Assembly: GCF_010501065.1 (NCBI RefSeq)
Contig: NZ_QVMM01000003.1
Location: 124,001-188,000, forward strand
Reading direction: 5' to 3'
Source of the DNA: Dysgonomonas sp. 216
GTDB lineage: Bacteria; Bacteroidota; Bacteroidia; Bacteroidales; Dysgonomonadaceae
DNA length: 64,000 nt
The notes under the pieces were generated by a model. It had not been told where the DNA came from, searched no databases, and saw nothing but the letters and a program-made list of their open reading frames with translations. Below, piece by piece: positions 56,901 through 64,000 of the stretch. The translations under genes were made by a program, and so were the position numbers. The stretch's first letter is position 1. Each line of letters starts with the position of its first letter.

Positions 56901-57355
56901 TCTTTATCAATTGCAATTAACTGTACCCGGATTTTATCGGGAAGATTGAAATCTGAAGTAGGTTTCGGGTAATCTCCGAGCAAAGACTCCCCTACTCTAT
57001 TACCTATGTAAACAACTGAAACAAAACAAATTACAATACTTTTAGCCTGTTCGTATTTCGTCCCCGATATTATATTATTATCGTCTTTTAGTAAAAAAGA
57101 GGCTTTAACCCTAATGTTTTGGAGTTGCCATTCTAATTTTCCCGATAATCCATATTTTTGAGCAATAAAAACTAACCTCGAAAACAAAGAAGGGAATTGT
57201 AAGACTTCGTTTTGTGTAATGTCTTTACAACTCCGCTCCAATATTCGCTTCAAAGCAATATACTTCTCTCTGAATGTGATATTTTGCTTATCAACACTTT
57301 GTATATCAGCTACAAATTCTTCGTATTTTTGTTGATTAGTCTCTGAGGCGAACAT
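53972..57355 (-). CDS. Dna2-like PD-(D/E)XK nuclease and SF1 helicase fusion
   Basis: The 1127-residue protein joins a Cas4/Dna2-type nuclease to a UPF1/Dna2-type helicase. The nuclease motif is FQGRLDLLQLSDEENN followed by KIIELKSGK (about 353-380). The helicase has Walker A VGPPGTGKTSIYARRL (about 703-720), Walker B IIDEASQILEP, GDHKQLSTI, GIITPYRNQIALIK, VDTVERYQGSQRDIIIMSF (about 1045-1065) and RKLNVALTRARQQLFLVGN (about 1088-1106). It would cut and unwind DNA ends or flaps in repair or replication (family knowledge). Its start overlaps the lipoprotein gene by 20 nt. No terminator is obvious downstream. Confidence 0.88.
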   Translation of the reverse strand: MFASETNQQKYEEFVADIQSVDKQNITFREKYIALKRILERSCKDITQNEVLQFPSLFSRLVFIAQKYGLSGKLEWQLQNIRVKASFLLKDDNNIISGTKYEQAKSIVICFVSVVYIGNRVGESLLGDYPKPTSDFNLPDKIRVQLIAIDKEKELLYCYTNIAEGNEIIVKYNVRNVNDSFNPTIDRLWINVQLNLVNSSIDLQTNYVIPRYIVLEPDYLVDASSLAECFQNYGKSYLHYFRKRFEPVAASKHILLGNLANFFLDELVYSDSPELLKFNDLFLKAFRMSPFEYTSCNDIKEKSDFVEFMLKAQAQFDNIKRVVVHDFPANEIDTKQCTLEPAFFCEKFGFQGRLDLLQLSDEENNPSKIIELKSGKIPFPFNDPTKIAINHEVQTVIYRLIIQSVFSKTSRKIFSSILYSSADQCGQNIRMSASYKTLEKEIVNIRNLIIATEHDLYIGNTEVVEHLFTEMFDPDNYSRIPSFFADKLTGLKKILENISDTEQRYFYRFVSFLTRELYLQKIGDEAYESANGVSSLWNKEFEERKEAFDLIAGLEIEDIDDSGNDMKILFNRISDSEFVNFREGEICILYPRENENDTVLTNQILKGTVVWITAKQVLVRFRYKQKNKKYLTSYKYWVLEHDNLDHTYINMFKSLFSFLCVSPEKRELILGATAPETNYEEIPHNANLSKEEKQSCIIDKALAAKDYFLIVGPPGTGKTSIYARRLIEEIYTNPQNNILVLAYTNRAVDELCEAIENALNSENEDIIKYIRIGTELSCGEPYRHRLLQNISANTKSRDELRKVIQNQRIFVGTLAAISNKPELFELKKFNVAIIDEASQILEPQIIGLLPMFDKYIMIGDHKQLSTITLQSEDKSQVIDEKLNQLELFDCRESYFERIFRICQNKGWDNAYAILTYQGRMHTELASYPNTYFYDNMLLPASLWQNEPLELSCLNESDRAHNLVAKYRKAFIPCTDVSTNVISDKVNETEADVVVRIAKAVIDVYKTNGLDFNPRKTLGIITPYRNQIALIKHKLEEVRISELQNIMVDTVERYQGSQRDIIIMSFCINKPYQLDFFCNWNRERNVDRKLNVALTRARQQLFLVGNNYILSQNNLYRQLIEDTTVYSI

Positions 57356-57839
57356 CTAAATTATTTCCTAGAACTACATATAACCGTCCAACCGACATAT
57401 CGGAGTATCCTCTTATGATAACATCAATACGTCCATTTCTGTTAAGCAATTTCATTGCCTGATAAATGAAATCTTTATATGCACGATCATTTGTGAAAAA
57501 GCGATCATCATCGGGACGAGGACCAATACTAGCCCGATAGTTCAACCTTAAAGTCTCTCCATTTATCGTTATATCGTATAATCTTATTAAATCCCCTACT
57601 CTTAAATCTCCATCAAGTTCAATCCACGAGTTTAGTGTTTCAATTTCGATAATATCACTCGTTCTGTGTCCAATATTTAAGTCTCTTAAATAAATAGTCG
57701 ACGATATCTCGAAATTTCCATCCCAGTCAACATATGGCATTTCATAGTCAAAAGTAGTTGTTTCCCAATAATCCTCTTCACACGATGTGAAACCTATTAC
57801 AATTATTATAGCTAATACTACAGAATAAATCTTTTTCAT
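57336..57839 (-). CDS. Hypothetical lipoprotein
   Basis: The 167-residue protein has a lipoprotein signal (about 1-20, lipobox IGFTSC). The mature part is acidic and beta-rich, with WIELDGDLRVGDLIRLYDIT and a C-terminal NGRIDVIIRGYSDMSVGRLY. I recognise no family. Its last 20 nt overlap the start of the nuclease-helicase gene, so the two are co-transcribed even though one product is exported and the other cytoplasmic. Confidence 0.7.
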   Translation of the reverse strand: MKKIYSVVLAIIIVIGFTSCEEDYWETTTFDYEMPYVDWDGNFEISSTIYLRDLNIGHRTSDIIEIETLNSWIELDGDLRVGDLIRLYDITINGETLRLNYRASIGPRPDDDRFFTNDRAYKDFIYQAMKLLNRNGRIDVIIRGYSDMSVGRLYVVLGNNLDVRLRD

Positions 57840-58034
57840 ACCTGTTCTAATTTCAATAATGTTCTATTATATAGATATAACGTAATATCTTTATTTATGT
57901 TTCAATCAATAAAATTACTGAAGCAACAAAGTTAAGCAAATATTATCGAAAATATGGATATTATTATCTATAGAGTAGCTAGTTTATTTATCGGTAAAAG
58001 ATCGCTTACTTCGATACTGTAAAAATCATCTGAA

Positions 58035-58113
58035 ATGTCAGATATGTCAGTTTTTTGAAAAACATGCACTTCAACAGATTACAGACTACATTTAATTCTA
58101 TATAGATAGAATT
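58035..58113 (+). repeat. Bipartite intergenic element, copy C
   Basis: Head ATGTCAGATATGTCAGTTTT and tail ATTCTATA-TA-GATAGAAT (58095-58112, one mismatch), tail start 60 nt after head start. It lies in the 811-nt gap 57840-58650, which also holds copy D, a sigma-like fragment and the rpsA promoter. Confidence 0.7.
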
Positions 58114-58196
58114 AACAAGCATTTATAATCACAAGATGTAGAAAAAATAAAATAAATTTGTTACAAAAATTTGGCGATTATCGTTATCACAATAGA

Positions 58197-58316
58197 ATGG
58201 AATTAGAAAAGTTCAAAATAGTTGTTCTTCCTCTCCGTGAAAAGTTACTAAACTTTGATAAAGGAAAAGGACCCGATATAAAGGCCTACAACATTGGTGT
58301 TATGCTCTGCTTTTAA
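58197..58316 (+). pseudogene. Probable truncated start of an ECF sigma-factor gene
   Basis: A 39-codon frame from an ATG begins MELEKFKIVVLPLREKLLNF, which is how many Bacteroidota ECF sigma factors begin. After that the frame reads DKGKGPDIKAYNIGVMLCF and stops, with no sigma region. I take it as a remnant cut after about 20 codons. It lies between element copies C and D. A short functional peptide is less likely. Confidence 0.4.
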
Positions 58317-58416
58317 TTTCGAAAATATTTATTCAATCTTATCTATCTATTAGGAACTATACAACAAACGGATCTAAAACAATTTATGAGTTACAATATA
58401 TGGAAAACAACAAAAT

Positions 58417-58496
58417 CTGTCAGATCTGTCAGGTTTTCTGTAAAAACCTATCGAAAAGCGATTACCGCAAGGACGTAATTCTACACAAATAGAATA
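58417..58496 (+). repeat. Bipartite intergenic element, copy D
   Basis: Head CTGTCAGATCTGTCAGGTTTT and degenerate tail ATTCTACA-CA-AATAGAAT (58478-58495), tail start 61 nt after head start. AAAATCTG before the head can pair with CAGGTTTT. Confidence 0.65.
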
Positions 58497-58550
58497 AATA
58501 ATTACAGGAGTGATATTTGATTACAAAACTCTAAATTTTAAGCAAATAAA

Positions 58551-58581
58551 TTGGTTTATACGTTTAAAATCAATAACTTTG
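58551..58581 (+). promoter_or_regulatory. rpsA promoter
   Basis: TTGG (58551-58554), 19-nt spacer, TAACTTTG (58574-58581), about 70 nt before the rpsA ATG. Confidence 0.65.
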
Positions 58582-58650
58582 CATCGTTTTTCAATAAAAT
58601 AAAGTCTAACTTATTAATTTACTGACCAATAAAGGTCAAAAACAAAGAAA

Positions 58651-60450
58651 ATGATTGAATCAGACAAATTAAAAAATGTTCAGCCTCTCGATGGTTTCGA
58701 TTGGGATGCGTACGAACAAGGCGATACTTACGGAGATGTAAGTAAAGAAGATTTGGTTAACACCTACGACCAGTCGTTGAATAAAGTGAACGACAAAGAA
58801 GTGGTTATGGGAACTGTAACTGCAATGAACAAACGCGAAGTTGTTGTTAACATTGGTTACAAATCGGATGGTGTGGTTTCGATGAACGAATTCCGCTACA
58901 ATCCTGATCTTAAAATTGGTGACGAAGTAGAAGTTTACATCGAAAGCCAAGAAGACAAAAAAGGACAATTAGTTCTTTCACACAAAAAAGCCCGCGTATC
59001 TCGCTCTTGGGATCGTGTTAACGAAGCTCTTGAAAAAGACGAAGTTATCAAAGGTTACATTAAATGCCGTACAAAAGGTGGTATGATTGTTGACGTATTT
59101 GGTATCGAGGCGTTCTTGCCAGGTTCTCAAATAGACGTTAAACCAATCCGTGATTATGACGTATTTGTAGGAAAAACAATGGAATTCAAAGTTGTGAAAA
59201 TCAACCACGAATTCAAAAATGTTGTTGTATCTCATAAAGCTCTTATCGAAGCTGAACTTGAACAACAGAAAAAAGATATTATCTCGAAACTGGAAAAAGG
59301 TCAAGTGCTTGAAGGTACAGTTAAAAACATCACATCTTACGGTGTATTTATCGACCTTGGTGGCGTAGACGGACTTATCCATATTACAGACCTTTCTTGG
59401 GGACGTGTTCAACACCCTGAAGAAGTGGTTAAATTAGACGAGAAAATCAACGTTGTTATCCTTGACTTCGATGATGATAAAAAACGTATCGCTCTTGGTC
59501 TAAAACAACTTACTCCTCATCCATGGGATGCATTGAACGCAGACCTTAAAGTTGGCGACAAAGTGAAAGGCAAAGTTGTTGTTATGGCCGACTATGGTGC
59601 ATTCATCGAAATAGCTCCGGGTGTAGAAGGTCTTATCCACGTATCTGAAATGAGCTGGACACAACATCTTCGTAGCGCTCAAGACTTTATGAAAGTAGGT
59701 GACGAAGTAGAAGCTATTGTTCTTACTTTAGATCGTGACGAGCGTAAAATGTCGTTAGGTATCAAACAATTGAAACCAGATCCATGGGAAAATATCGAAG
59801 AAAAATATCCTGTTGGAAGCAAACATACTGCTAAAGTACGTAACTTCACTAACTTCGGCGTATTTGCTGAAATAGAAGAAGGTGTAGACGGACTTATCCA
59901 CATTTCTGACCTTTCTTGGACTAAGAAAATCAAACACCCAAGCGAAATCACTCAAATAGGTGCTGACATCGATGTTCAGGTTTTGGAAATCGACAAAGAA
60001 AACCGTCGTTTGAGCCTTGGTCACAAACAATTGGAAGAAAACCCATGGGATGTGTTTGAAACAATATTTACTGTTGGTTCGGTACACGAAGGTACTGTTA
60101 TCGAAATGGTAGACAAAGGTGCTGTAATTGCTCTTCCTTATGGAGTTGAAGGTTTTGCTACTCCTAAACACTTAGTGAAAGAAGACGGATCGCAAGCTCA
60201 AGTTGAAGAGAAACTTGAATTCAAAGTAATTGAATTCAACAAAGATTCGAAAAGAATTATTGTTTCTCACAGCAAAGTTTACGAAGACGAAAGACCTGAA
60301 GCTAAAGAAGCTGCAGAAAAGAAAACTAAGAGAACTAAGAAAGAAAATGATGCTCCACAAATGACTTCGACTTCTGCCGAAAAAACAACTCTAGGCGATA
60401 TTGAAGAATTAGCTGCATTGAAAGAAAAACTTTCTGGCGAAAACAAATAA
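58651..60450 (+). CDS. rpsA: 30S ribosomal protein S1
   Basis: S1 binds mRNA on the small ribosomal subunit. The 599-residue protein contains six S1 (OB-fold) repeats starting near residues 49, 134, 220, 303, 390 and 476, for example GTVKNITSYGVFIDLGGVDG and KVRNFTNFGVFAEIEEGVDG. A Lys/Glu-rich tail follows. Codon use (AAC, ATC, GGT, CGT) is clearly different from its neighbours, as expected for a very highly expressed gene. It is monocistronic with promoter and terminator. Confidence 0.96.
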   Translation: MIESDKLKNVQPLDGFDWDAYEQGDTYGDVSKEDLVNTYDQSLNKVNDKEVVMGTVTAMNKREVVVNIGYKSDGVVSMNEFRYNPDLKIGDEVEVYIESQEDKKGQLVLSHKKARVSRSWDRVNEALEKDEVIKGYIKCRTKGGMIVDVFGIEAFLPGSQIDVKPIRDYDVFVGKTMEFKVVKINHEFKNVVVSHKALIEAELEQQKKDIISKLEKGQVLEGTVKNITSYGVFIDLGGVDGLIHITDLSWGRVQHPEEVVKLDEKINVVILDFDDDKKRIALGLKQLTPHPWDALNADLKVGDKVKGKVVVMADYGAFIEIAPGVEGLIHVSEMSWTQHLRSAQDFMKVGDEVEAIVLTLDRDERKMSLGIKQLKPDPWENIEEKYPVGSKHTAKVRNFTNFGVFAEIEEGVDGLIHISDLSWTKKIKHPSEITQIGADIDVQVLEIDKENRRLSLGHKQLEENPWDVFETIFTVGSVHEGTVIEMVDKGAVIALPYGVEGFATPKHLVKEDGSQAQVEEKLEFKVIEFNKDSKRIIVSHSKVYEDERPEAKEAAEKKTKRTKKENDAPQMTSTSAEKTTLGDIEELAALKEKLSGENK

Positions 60451-60475
60451 AAACCACAGCTAGATTATACTGATT

Positions 60476-60515
60476 ATGATATGCTCTTTCATTAAAGAGC
60501 ATATCATTTTTTTTT
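60476..60515 (+). terminator. Rho-independent terminator of rpsA
   Basis: ATGATATGCTCTTT (60476-60489) and AAAGAGCATATCAT (60494-60507) form a 14-bp stem followed by about nine T. Confidence 0.9.
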
Positions 60516-60649
60516 ATACCTATTTTATCTATATTTTATGCACATCCATTTTTGCATCAATATTTTTAAATTTTGAGACATATAAAACAATAAGAAAAAG
60601 TTAAATACCTTTACCTTTAGTCTTTATTAAACTCATTAATATTACTACC

Positions 60650-61501
60650 ATGCAAAAATTGTTATTAAGTATTTTATTAATCTTATACTTGGTGAGTTGT
60701 AAACTCGAAAAAAACACAGAAATAAAGGTTGCAACATTTAATATTCGCTACGAAAACTCGGATGATGCGCCTAACACATGGGACAATAGGGTGAAACACG
60801 TTTGCAAATTTATAAAAGAGAATAATTTATCTGTAATCGGCTTTCAAGAAGTATTATTCAGCCAATTACAAGATATGAAAGAAAATTTGCCTCAATACGA
60901 ATTTATAGGAGTAGGACGAGACGATGGAAAAACTAAAGGAGAATATGCTTCTATTGCTTTTTTGAAAGATTCGTTCGAAAAAATAGATGACAATACATTC
61001 TGGCTTGCTGAGAACCCCGATAGTATAGGTGTATTAGGTTGGGATGCTAAATGTACCCGTATAGCAACTTGGGTTAAATTAAAAGATAAAGAGAATGGCA
61101 AAATTTTTATGCTTGTAAACACGCATTTCGACCATATAGGAACAGAAGCCCGTAAAAACAGCGCATTGTTAATCATCAATAAAATTAAAGAAATAGTAGG
61201 CAACAACCCTGCGTTGCTAACAGGCGATTTTAATGTAACAGACGACTCTGATGCTTATAGAACAATAACAACCAATAACTTTATATTAAAAGATGCCCAT
61301 AAAATAGCAGCAGAAATTACAGGCAGTGAATATACATACCATAATTTCGGGAAAAATCAGGAAAACGAAAGAACTAAAATAGATTTTATATTTGTTACAC
61401 CTAATATAACAGTATTCAAATCGGAAATACCACATACTCAGATAGATTCTGTTTTATATCTATCCGATCACAATCCTCAGATTGTAAATGTAGCTTTTTA
61501 A
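60650..61501 (+). CDS. Endonuclease/exonuclease/phosphatase-family lipoprotein
   Basis: The 283-residue protein has a lipoprotein signal with lipobox LYLVSC (Cys at about 17). One EEP domain follows: KVATFNIRYENSDDAPNTWD, IGFQEV (metal-binding Glu), LVNTHFDHIG, LLTGDFN and the C-terminal SDHNPQ with the catalytic His. Exported members act on sugar phosphates, phospholipids or nucleic acids; which one cannot be read here. It is a stand-alone gene. Confidence 0.88.
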   Translation: MQKLLLSILLILYLVSCKLEKNTEIKVATFNIRYENSDDAPNTWDNRVKHVCKFIKENNLSVIGFQEVLFSQLQDMKENLPQYEFIGVGRDDGKTKGEYASIAFLKDSFEKIDDNTFWLAENPDSIGVLGWDAKCTRIATWVKLKDKENGKIFMLVNTHFDHIGTEARKNSALLIINKIKEIVGNNPALLTGDFNVTDDSDAYRTITTNNFILKDAHKIAAEITGSEYTYHNFGKNQENERTKIDFIFVTPNITVFKSEIPHTQIDSVLYLSDHNPQIVNVAF

Positions 61502-61683
61502 CTTATTGCAGCTTGGGAGGCAATTTACCACATAAATAGGTTTATTATTTCTCTTTATTAGTCGAAATAACAACCAATGAAAACAAGAATTATTCTTTGT
61601 CTAAAGAATAAATAGTATATTTGTTTTCATTCATTTGTGTTATAATAAAAGTAAAAATTGGAATTTGTCCCTAGGAGAATGCT

Positions 61684-63306
61684 ATGAATAAAATATTTGA
61701 AATATTGAAACAAAAGAAATTACAAATATTCTTTTTGTTTTATATTTTTTTGGTCTTACCTTTTCTTTGTATACTGGCACAGAATCTGTCAATTTTCGAG
61801 ACTAGTTTTATAATTATAATAAACATTCTGTTATTTCTGTCAGTTTTATTGCTGTCGCTATTCATGTCTACTAAGACTGAGAAAATTATATACTCAATAA
61901 TATTGGTAATTTCTATATTACCCGGAACCATATTCTTAGGTTATTTGCTTTTTGCAAAGGTGCTACTTGAACAAAACAGCATTACCAGCCTTTTTGAAAC
62001 GAATCCGGAAGAAAGCAAGGAGTTTCTCGTCTACTATCTTAATTCATGGGTAGTTTTGGGGGTATCGTTTTATGCTATTTTACCGGCTGTAATGGTGGGC
62101 CTAATGCGTTCAGCCAAATCATTGACAATACGTAAGCATAAAAAACTGTTTATTATTGCATTAACAACAGTTTTGGCGATTGTCTTTATTCCCAACATTT
62201 CTAAGTCGGTGTATTTTCTCAACTTTTACAGAACCTATATATCATACAAGATAAGAGTAAAAAAAGAAACATGGGGCATTGCTGAACGACAAAAACACCC
62301 TTACGAAGTTTCCAATATGTATGCCGATTCTATACCTCAAACAATAGTAGTTGTTATTGGTGAATCTCAAAGCAAAAAGCACATGCAGCTTTATGGATAT
62401 GAAAGAAAAACCAATCCATTGCTTTCGGCAAAAAACGATAGTTTGCACATCTACACAGATGTAGTGCCACCTCAAGTACACACTATTCCGGTAATGAGAT
62501 CTATCCTTACTCTTGGAGAACATGATTGCCCTGAATTTTTTATTGAGAAACCATCTCTATTTGAGTTGTTCAACAGAGCAGGATATACAACATACCTAAT
62601 AAGCAATCAATCTTTTGGTGGTCCGCTGGGAACCAGCTATGATGTACTTCTTAATCTGGCACAACATAAGTATGACTTGTCTTCGGAAAACAAACATGAC
62701 GAAGTTGTGCTCAAAACCTTTACTAAAGCCTTAAAAAAGGCTCCGGCCAATAATAAACTAATTGTTATCCATTTGATAGGAAATCACATGGCTTATAAGT
62801 TCAGATATCCACCTCAGTTCGCAAAGTTTGATAATACTAAAGACGACTTTATAAAGCCAAACAATTTTATTAGTAATCAGGTTATTCCAGTTATTGACGA
62901 ATACGACAATTCGATCTTGTACAACGACTATGTTGTGAATAAAATACTTGATACATTGATAGAAAAAGGCGGAGCAAAAACGTCATTGGTATACTTTTCC
63001 GATCATGCTGAAGAACTATATAATTACAGAAACTTTGCCGGACATGCGTATGAGAAAATATCTCCTTACATGTGTGAGATTCCATTCTTTGTCTGGATAT
63101 CTGAAAGATTCTCCAACAATAGAAATGATATTGTAATAGAACCTTCACGCCCCTATTCTACCGCCGATCTTGTATACTCAATATCCAACCTCGCTGGAAT
63201 AGATTATATTGATTACGATAAGAAAAGAAGCCTTTTTTCTCCGGATTTTAAACCTTCAGAAAGATATGTTGGCTCTCACTTATGGGAAGATTTAATAGCT
63301 CGTTAA
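61684..63306 (+). CDS. Phosphoethanolamine transferase (sulfatase-fold, EptA/CptA type)
   Basis: This 540-residue inner-membrane enzyme moves phosphoethanolamine onto lipid A or another envelope target. The N-terminal 175 residues contain five hydrophobic helices. The periplasmic sulfatase-like domain follows: VVVIGESQSKKHMQLYGYER (about 222-241, with Ser at the nucleophile position), FNRAGYTTYLISNQ, VIHLIGNHMAYK, and metal ligands in YFSDHAEELYN (about 437-447) and FAGHAYEK (about 451-458). Neighbours do not reveal the acceptor. Confidence 0.88.
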   Translation: MNKIFEILKQKKLQIFFLFYIFLVLPFLCILAQNLSIFETSFIIIINILLFLSVLLLSLFMSTKTEKIIYSIILVISILPGTIFLGYLLFAKVLLEQNSITSLFETNPEESKEFLVYYLNSWVVLGVSFYAILPAVMVGLMRSAKSLTIRKHKKLFIIALTTVLAIVFIPNISKSVYFLNFYRTYISYKIRVKKETWGIAERQKHPYEVSNMYADSIPQTIVVVIGESQSKKHMQLYGYERKTNPLLSAKNDSLHIYTDVVPPQVHTIPVMRSILTLGEHDCPEFFIEKPSLFELFNRAGYTTYLISNQSFGGPLGTSYDVLLNLAQHKYDLSSENKHDEVVLKTFTKALKKAPANNKLIVIHLIGNHMAYKFRYPPQFAKFDNTKDDFIKPNNFISNQVIPVIDEYDNSILYNDYVVNKILDTLIEKGGAKTSLVYFSDHAEELYNYRNFAGHAYEKISPYMCEIPFFVWISERFSNNRNDIVIEPSRPYSTADLVYSISNLAGIDYIDYDKKRSLFSPDFKPSERYVGSHLWEDLIAR

Positions 63307-63361
63307 AAATAAAAGCAGAAAAGAACCTGAACCTCTTCTCTGCTCTCTTAATACTTTTTAT

Positions 63362-64000
63362 TCAACTAAGTTTATGGATAACTAGCCCCGATCGTAATTT
63401 GGGTTCGAACCAAGTTGTTTTTGGCGGCATAATATTATCTGTATCTGCTATATCCATTAGCTGTTTCATTGTTACAGGATATAGAGCTATAGCTAGTTTC
63501 ATTTCACCGCTGTCTACGCGCTTTTTCAACTCGCCTAACCCTCTGATACCTCCTATAAAATCTATACGCTTATCAGAACGAAGATCTTTGATATCTAATA
63601 ATTCGTCCAATATATATTTTGATGATATTGTAACATCAAGCACCTCTATCGGATCGTTATCATCATAAGTATTATCTTTAGCTGTCAGGCTATAACACTG
63701 ACCATCAATATAGATAGAAAAGTTATGTAACCCTATGGGAGCTATAATTTCAGAGCCTTTCTCTTCAATTAAAAAGTTCATCTCTAACTTCTTAAGAAAC
63801 TCATCTGTAGACAATCCATTCAGGTCCTTTACAACTCTATTATAGTCAATAATATTAAGTTGATTAGCCGGAAAACATACAGCCATAAAGAAATTATACT
63901 CTTCATCGCCCCGATGATCTGGATTTTGTTTAGCCTTTTCAGCCCCAACTAATGCAGCAGCTGCAGATCTATGATGCCCATCGGCTATGTACAAATAAGG
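63362..64000 (-). CDS. DUF1015 family protein, 5' end outside window
   Basis: The frame is open to the last base of the window (reading PYLYIADGHHRSAAA at its upstream end), so only the C-terminal 212 residues are seen. LYIADGHHR is the signature of DUF1015, and FFMAVCFPANQLNIIDYNR follows. The family is often found near serine-biosynthesis genes, but none is visible here. No function is known. The stop is 56 nt from the convergent transferase gene. Confidence 0.85.
   Translation of the reverse strand, partial: PYLYIADGHHRSAAAALVGAEKAKQNPDHRGDEEYNFFMAVCFPANQLNIIDYNRVVKDLNGLSTDEFLKKLEMNFLIEEKGSEIIAPIGLHNFSIYIDGQCYSLTAKDNTYDDNDPIEVLDVTISSKYILDELLDIKDLRSDKRIDFIGGIRGLGELKKRVDSGEMKLAIALYPVTMKQLMDIADTDNIMPPKTTWFEPKLRSGLVIHKLS

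Overview
The window is an AT-rich chromosomal segment from a member of the Bacteroidota, most likely order Bacteroidales and Dysgonomonas-like (the genus is inference). The evidence is type IX secretion (T9SS) genes (porT, porQ, a DUF5103/plug gene) plus a T9SS-sorted cargo protein, a NigD-like lipoprotein, Na+-translocating NQR, a 2x[4Fe-4S] ferredoxin, Bacteroidota promoters (TTTG, about 19-20 nt, TAnnTTTG) and scarce Shine-Dalgarno sequences.

Layout. 1-3.7 kb: end of a helicase gene, an ECF sigma factor with a membrane/beta-barrel partner, and a NigD-like lipoprotein. 3.8-7.7 kb (minus): DUF4261 protein, rpiB-tkt, ferredoxin. 8-10.3 kb: porT and a pair of zinc-ribbon proteins, one fused to an AraC/GyrI regulator. 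10.3-13.9 kb: L-fucose isomerase with a mutarotase, a divergent AraC regulator and an alkyltransferase-like protein. 14-18 kb: porQ-cmk-ispH-pfkA. 18-26.6 kb: outer-membrane receptor, membrane pyrophosphatase, T9SS plug-family protein, ABC-F ATPase. 26.7-32.8 kb: nqrABCDEF behind a textbook promoter. 32.9-36.7 kb: radC, cdd, a LysM glucosaminidase, queC-queF.

36.7-46.9 kb is the accessory part. Two tRNA-Pro genes (GGG on plus, CGG on minus) bracket a minus-strand operon. It encodes a T9SS-sorted protein, a first YD-repeat protein (now split by a frameshift at a TA tract), a second Rhs protein with a nuclease-like C-terminal tail, and a small overlapping gene that is the likely immunity gene. 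Two decayed small exported-protein genes with several frameshifts follow. I read this as a two-polypeptide Rhs toxin system.

47-64 kb is mostly housekeeping: NDH-2, DedA, Fe-type superoxide dismutase, trmD, pyrD-pyrK, an XRE regulator with a cluster of TACWWWWGTA sites, a Dna2-like nuclease-helicase, rpsA, an EEP-family lipoprotein, a phosphoethanolamine transferase and a partial DUF1015 gene. Four copies of an undescribed bipartite intergenic element (about 78 nt) lie in two gene-free stretches (33.7-34.0 and 58.0-58.5 kb). One pair brackets what looks like the truncated start of a sigma-factor gene.

Functional links: NQR, NDH-2 and the membrane pyrophosphatase handle NADH oxidation and ion pumping; tkt, rpiB and pfkA belong to central carbon metabolism; porT, porQ and the plug protein belong to the secretion route that the cargo in the Rhs operon would use.
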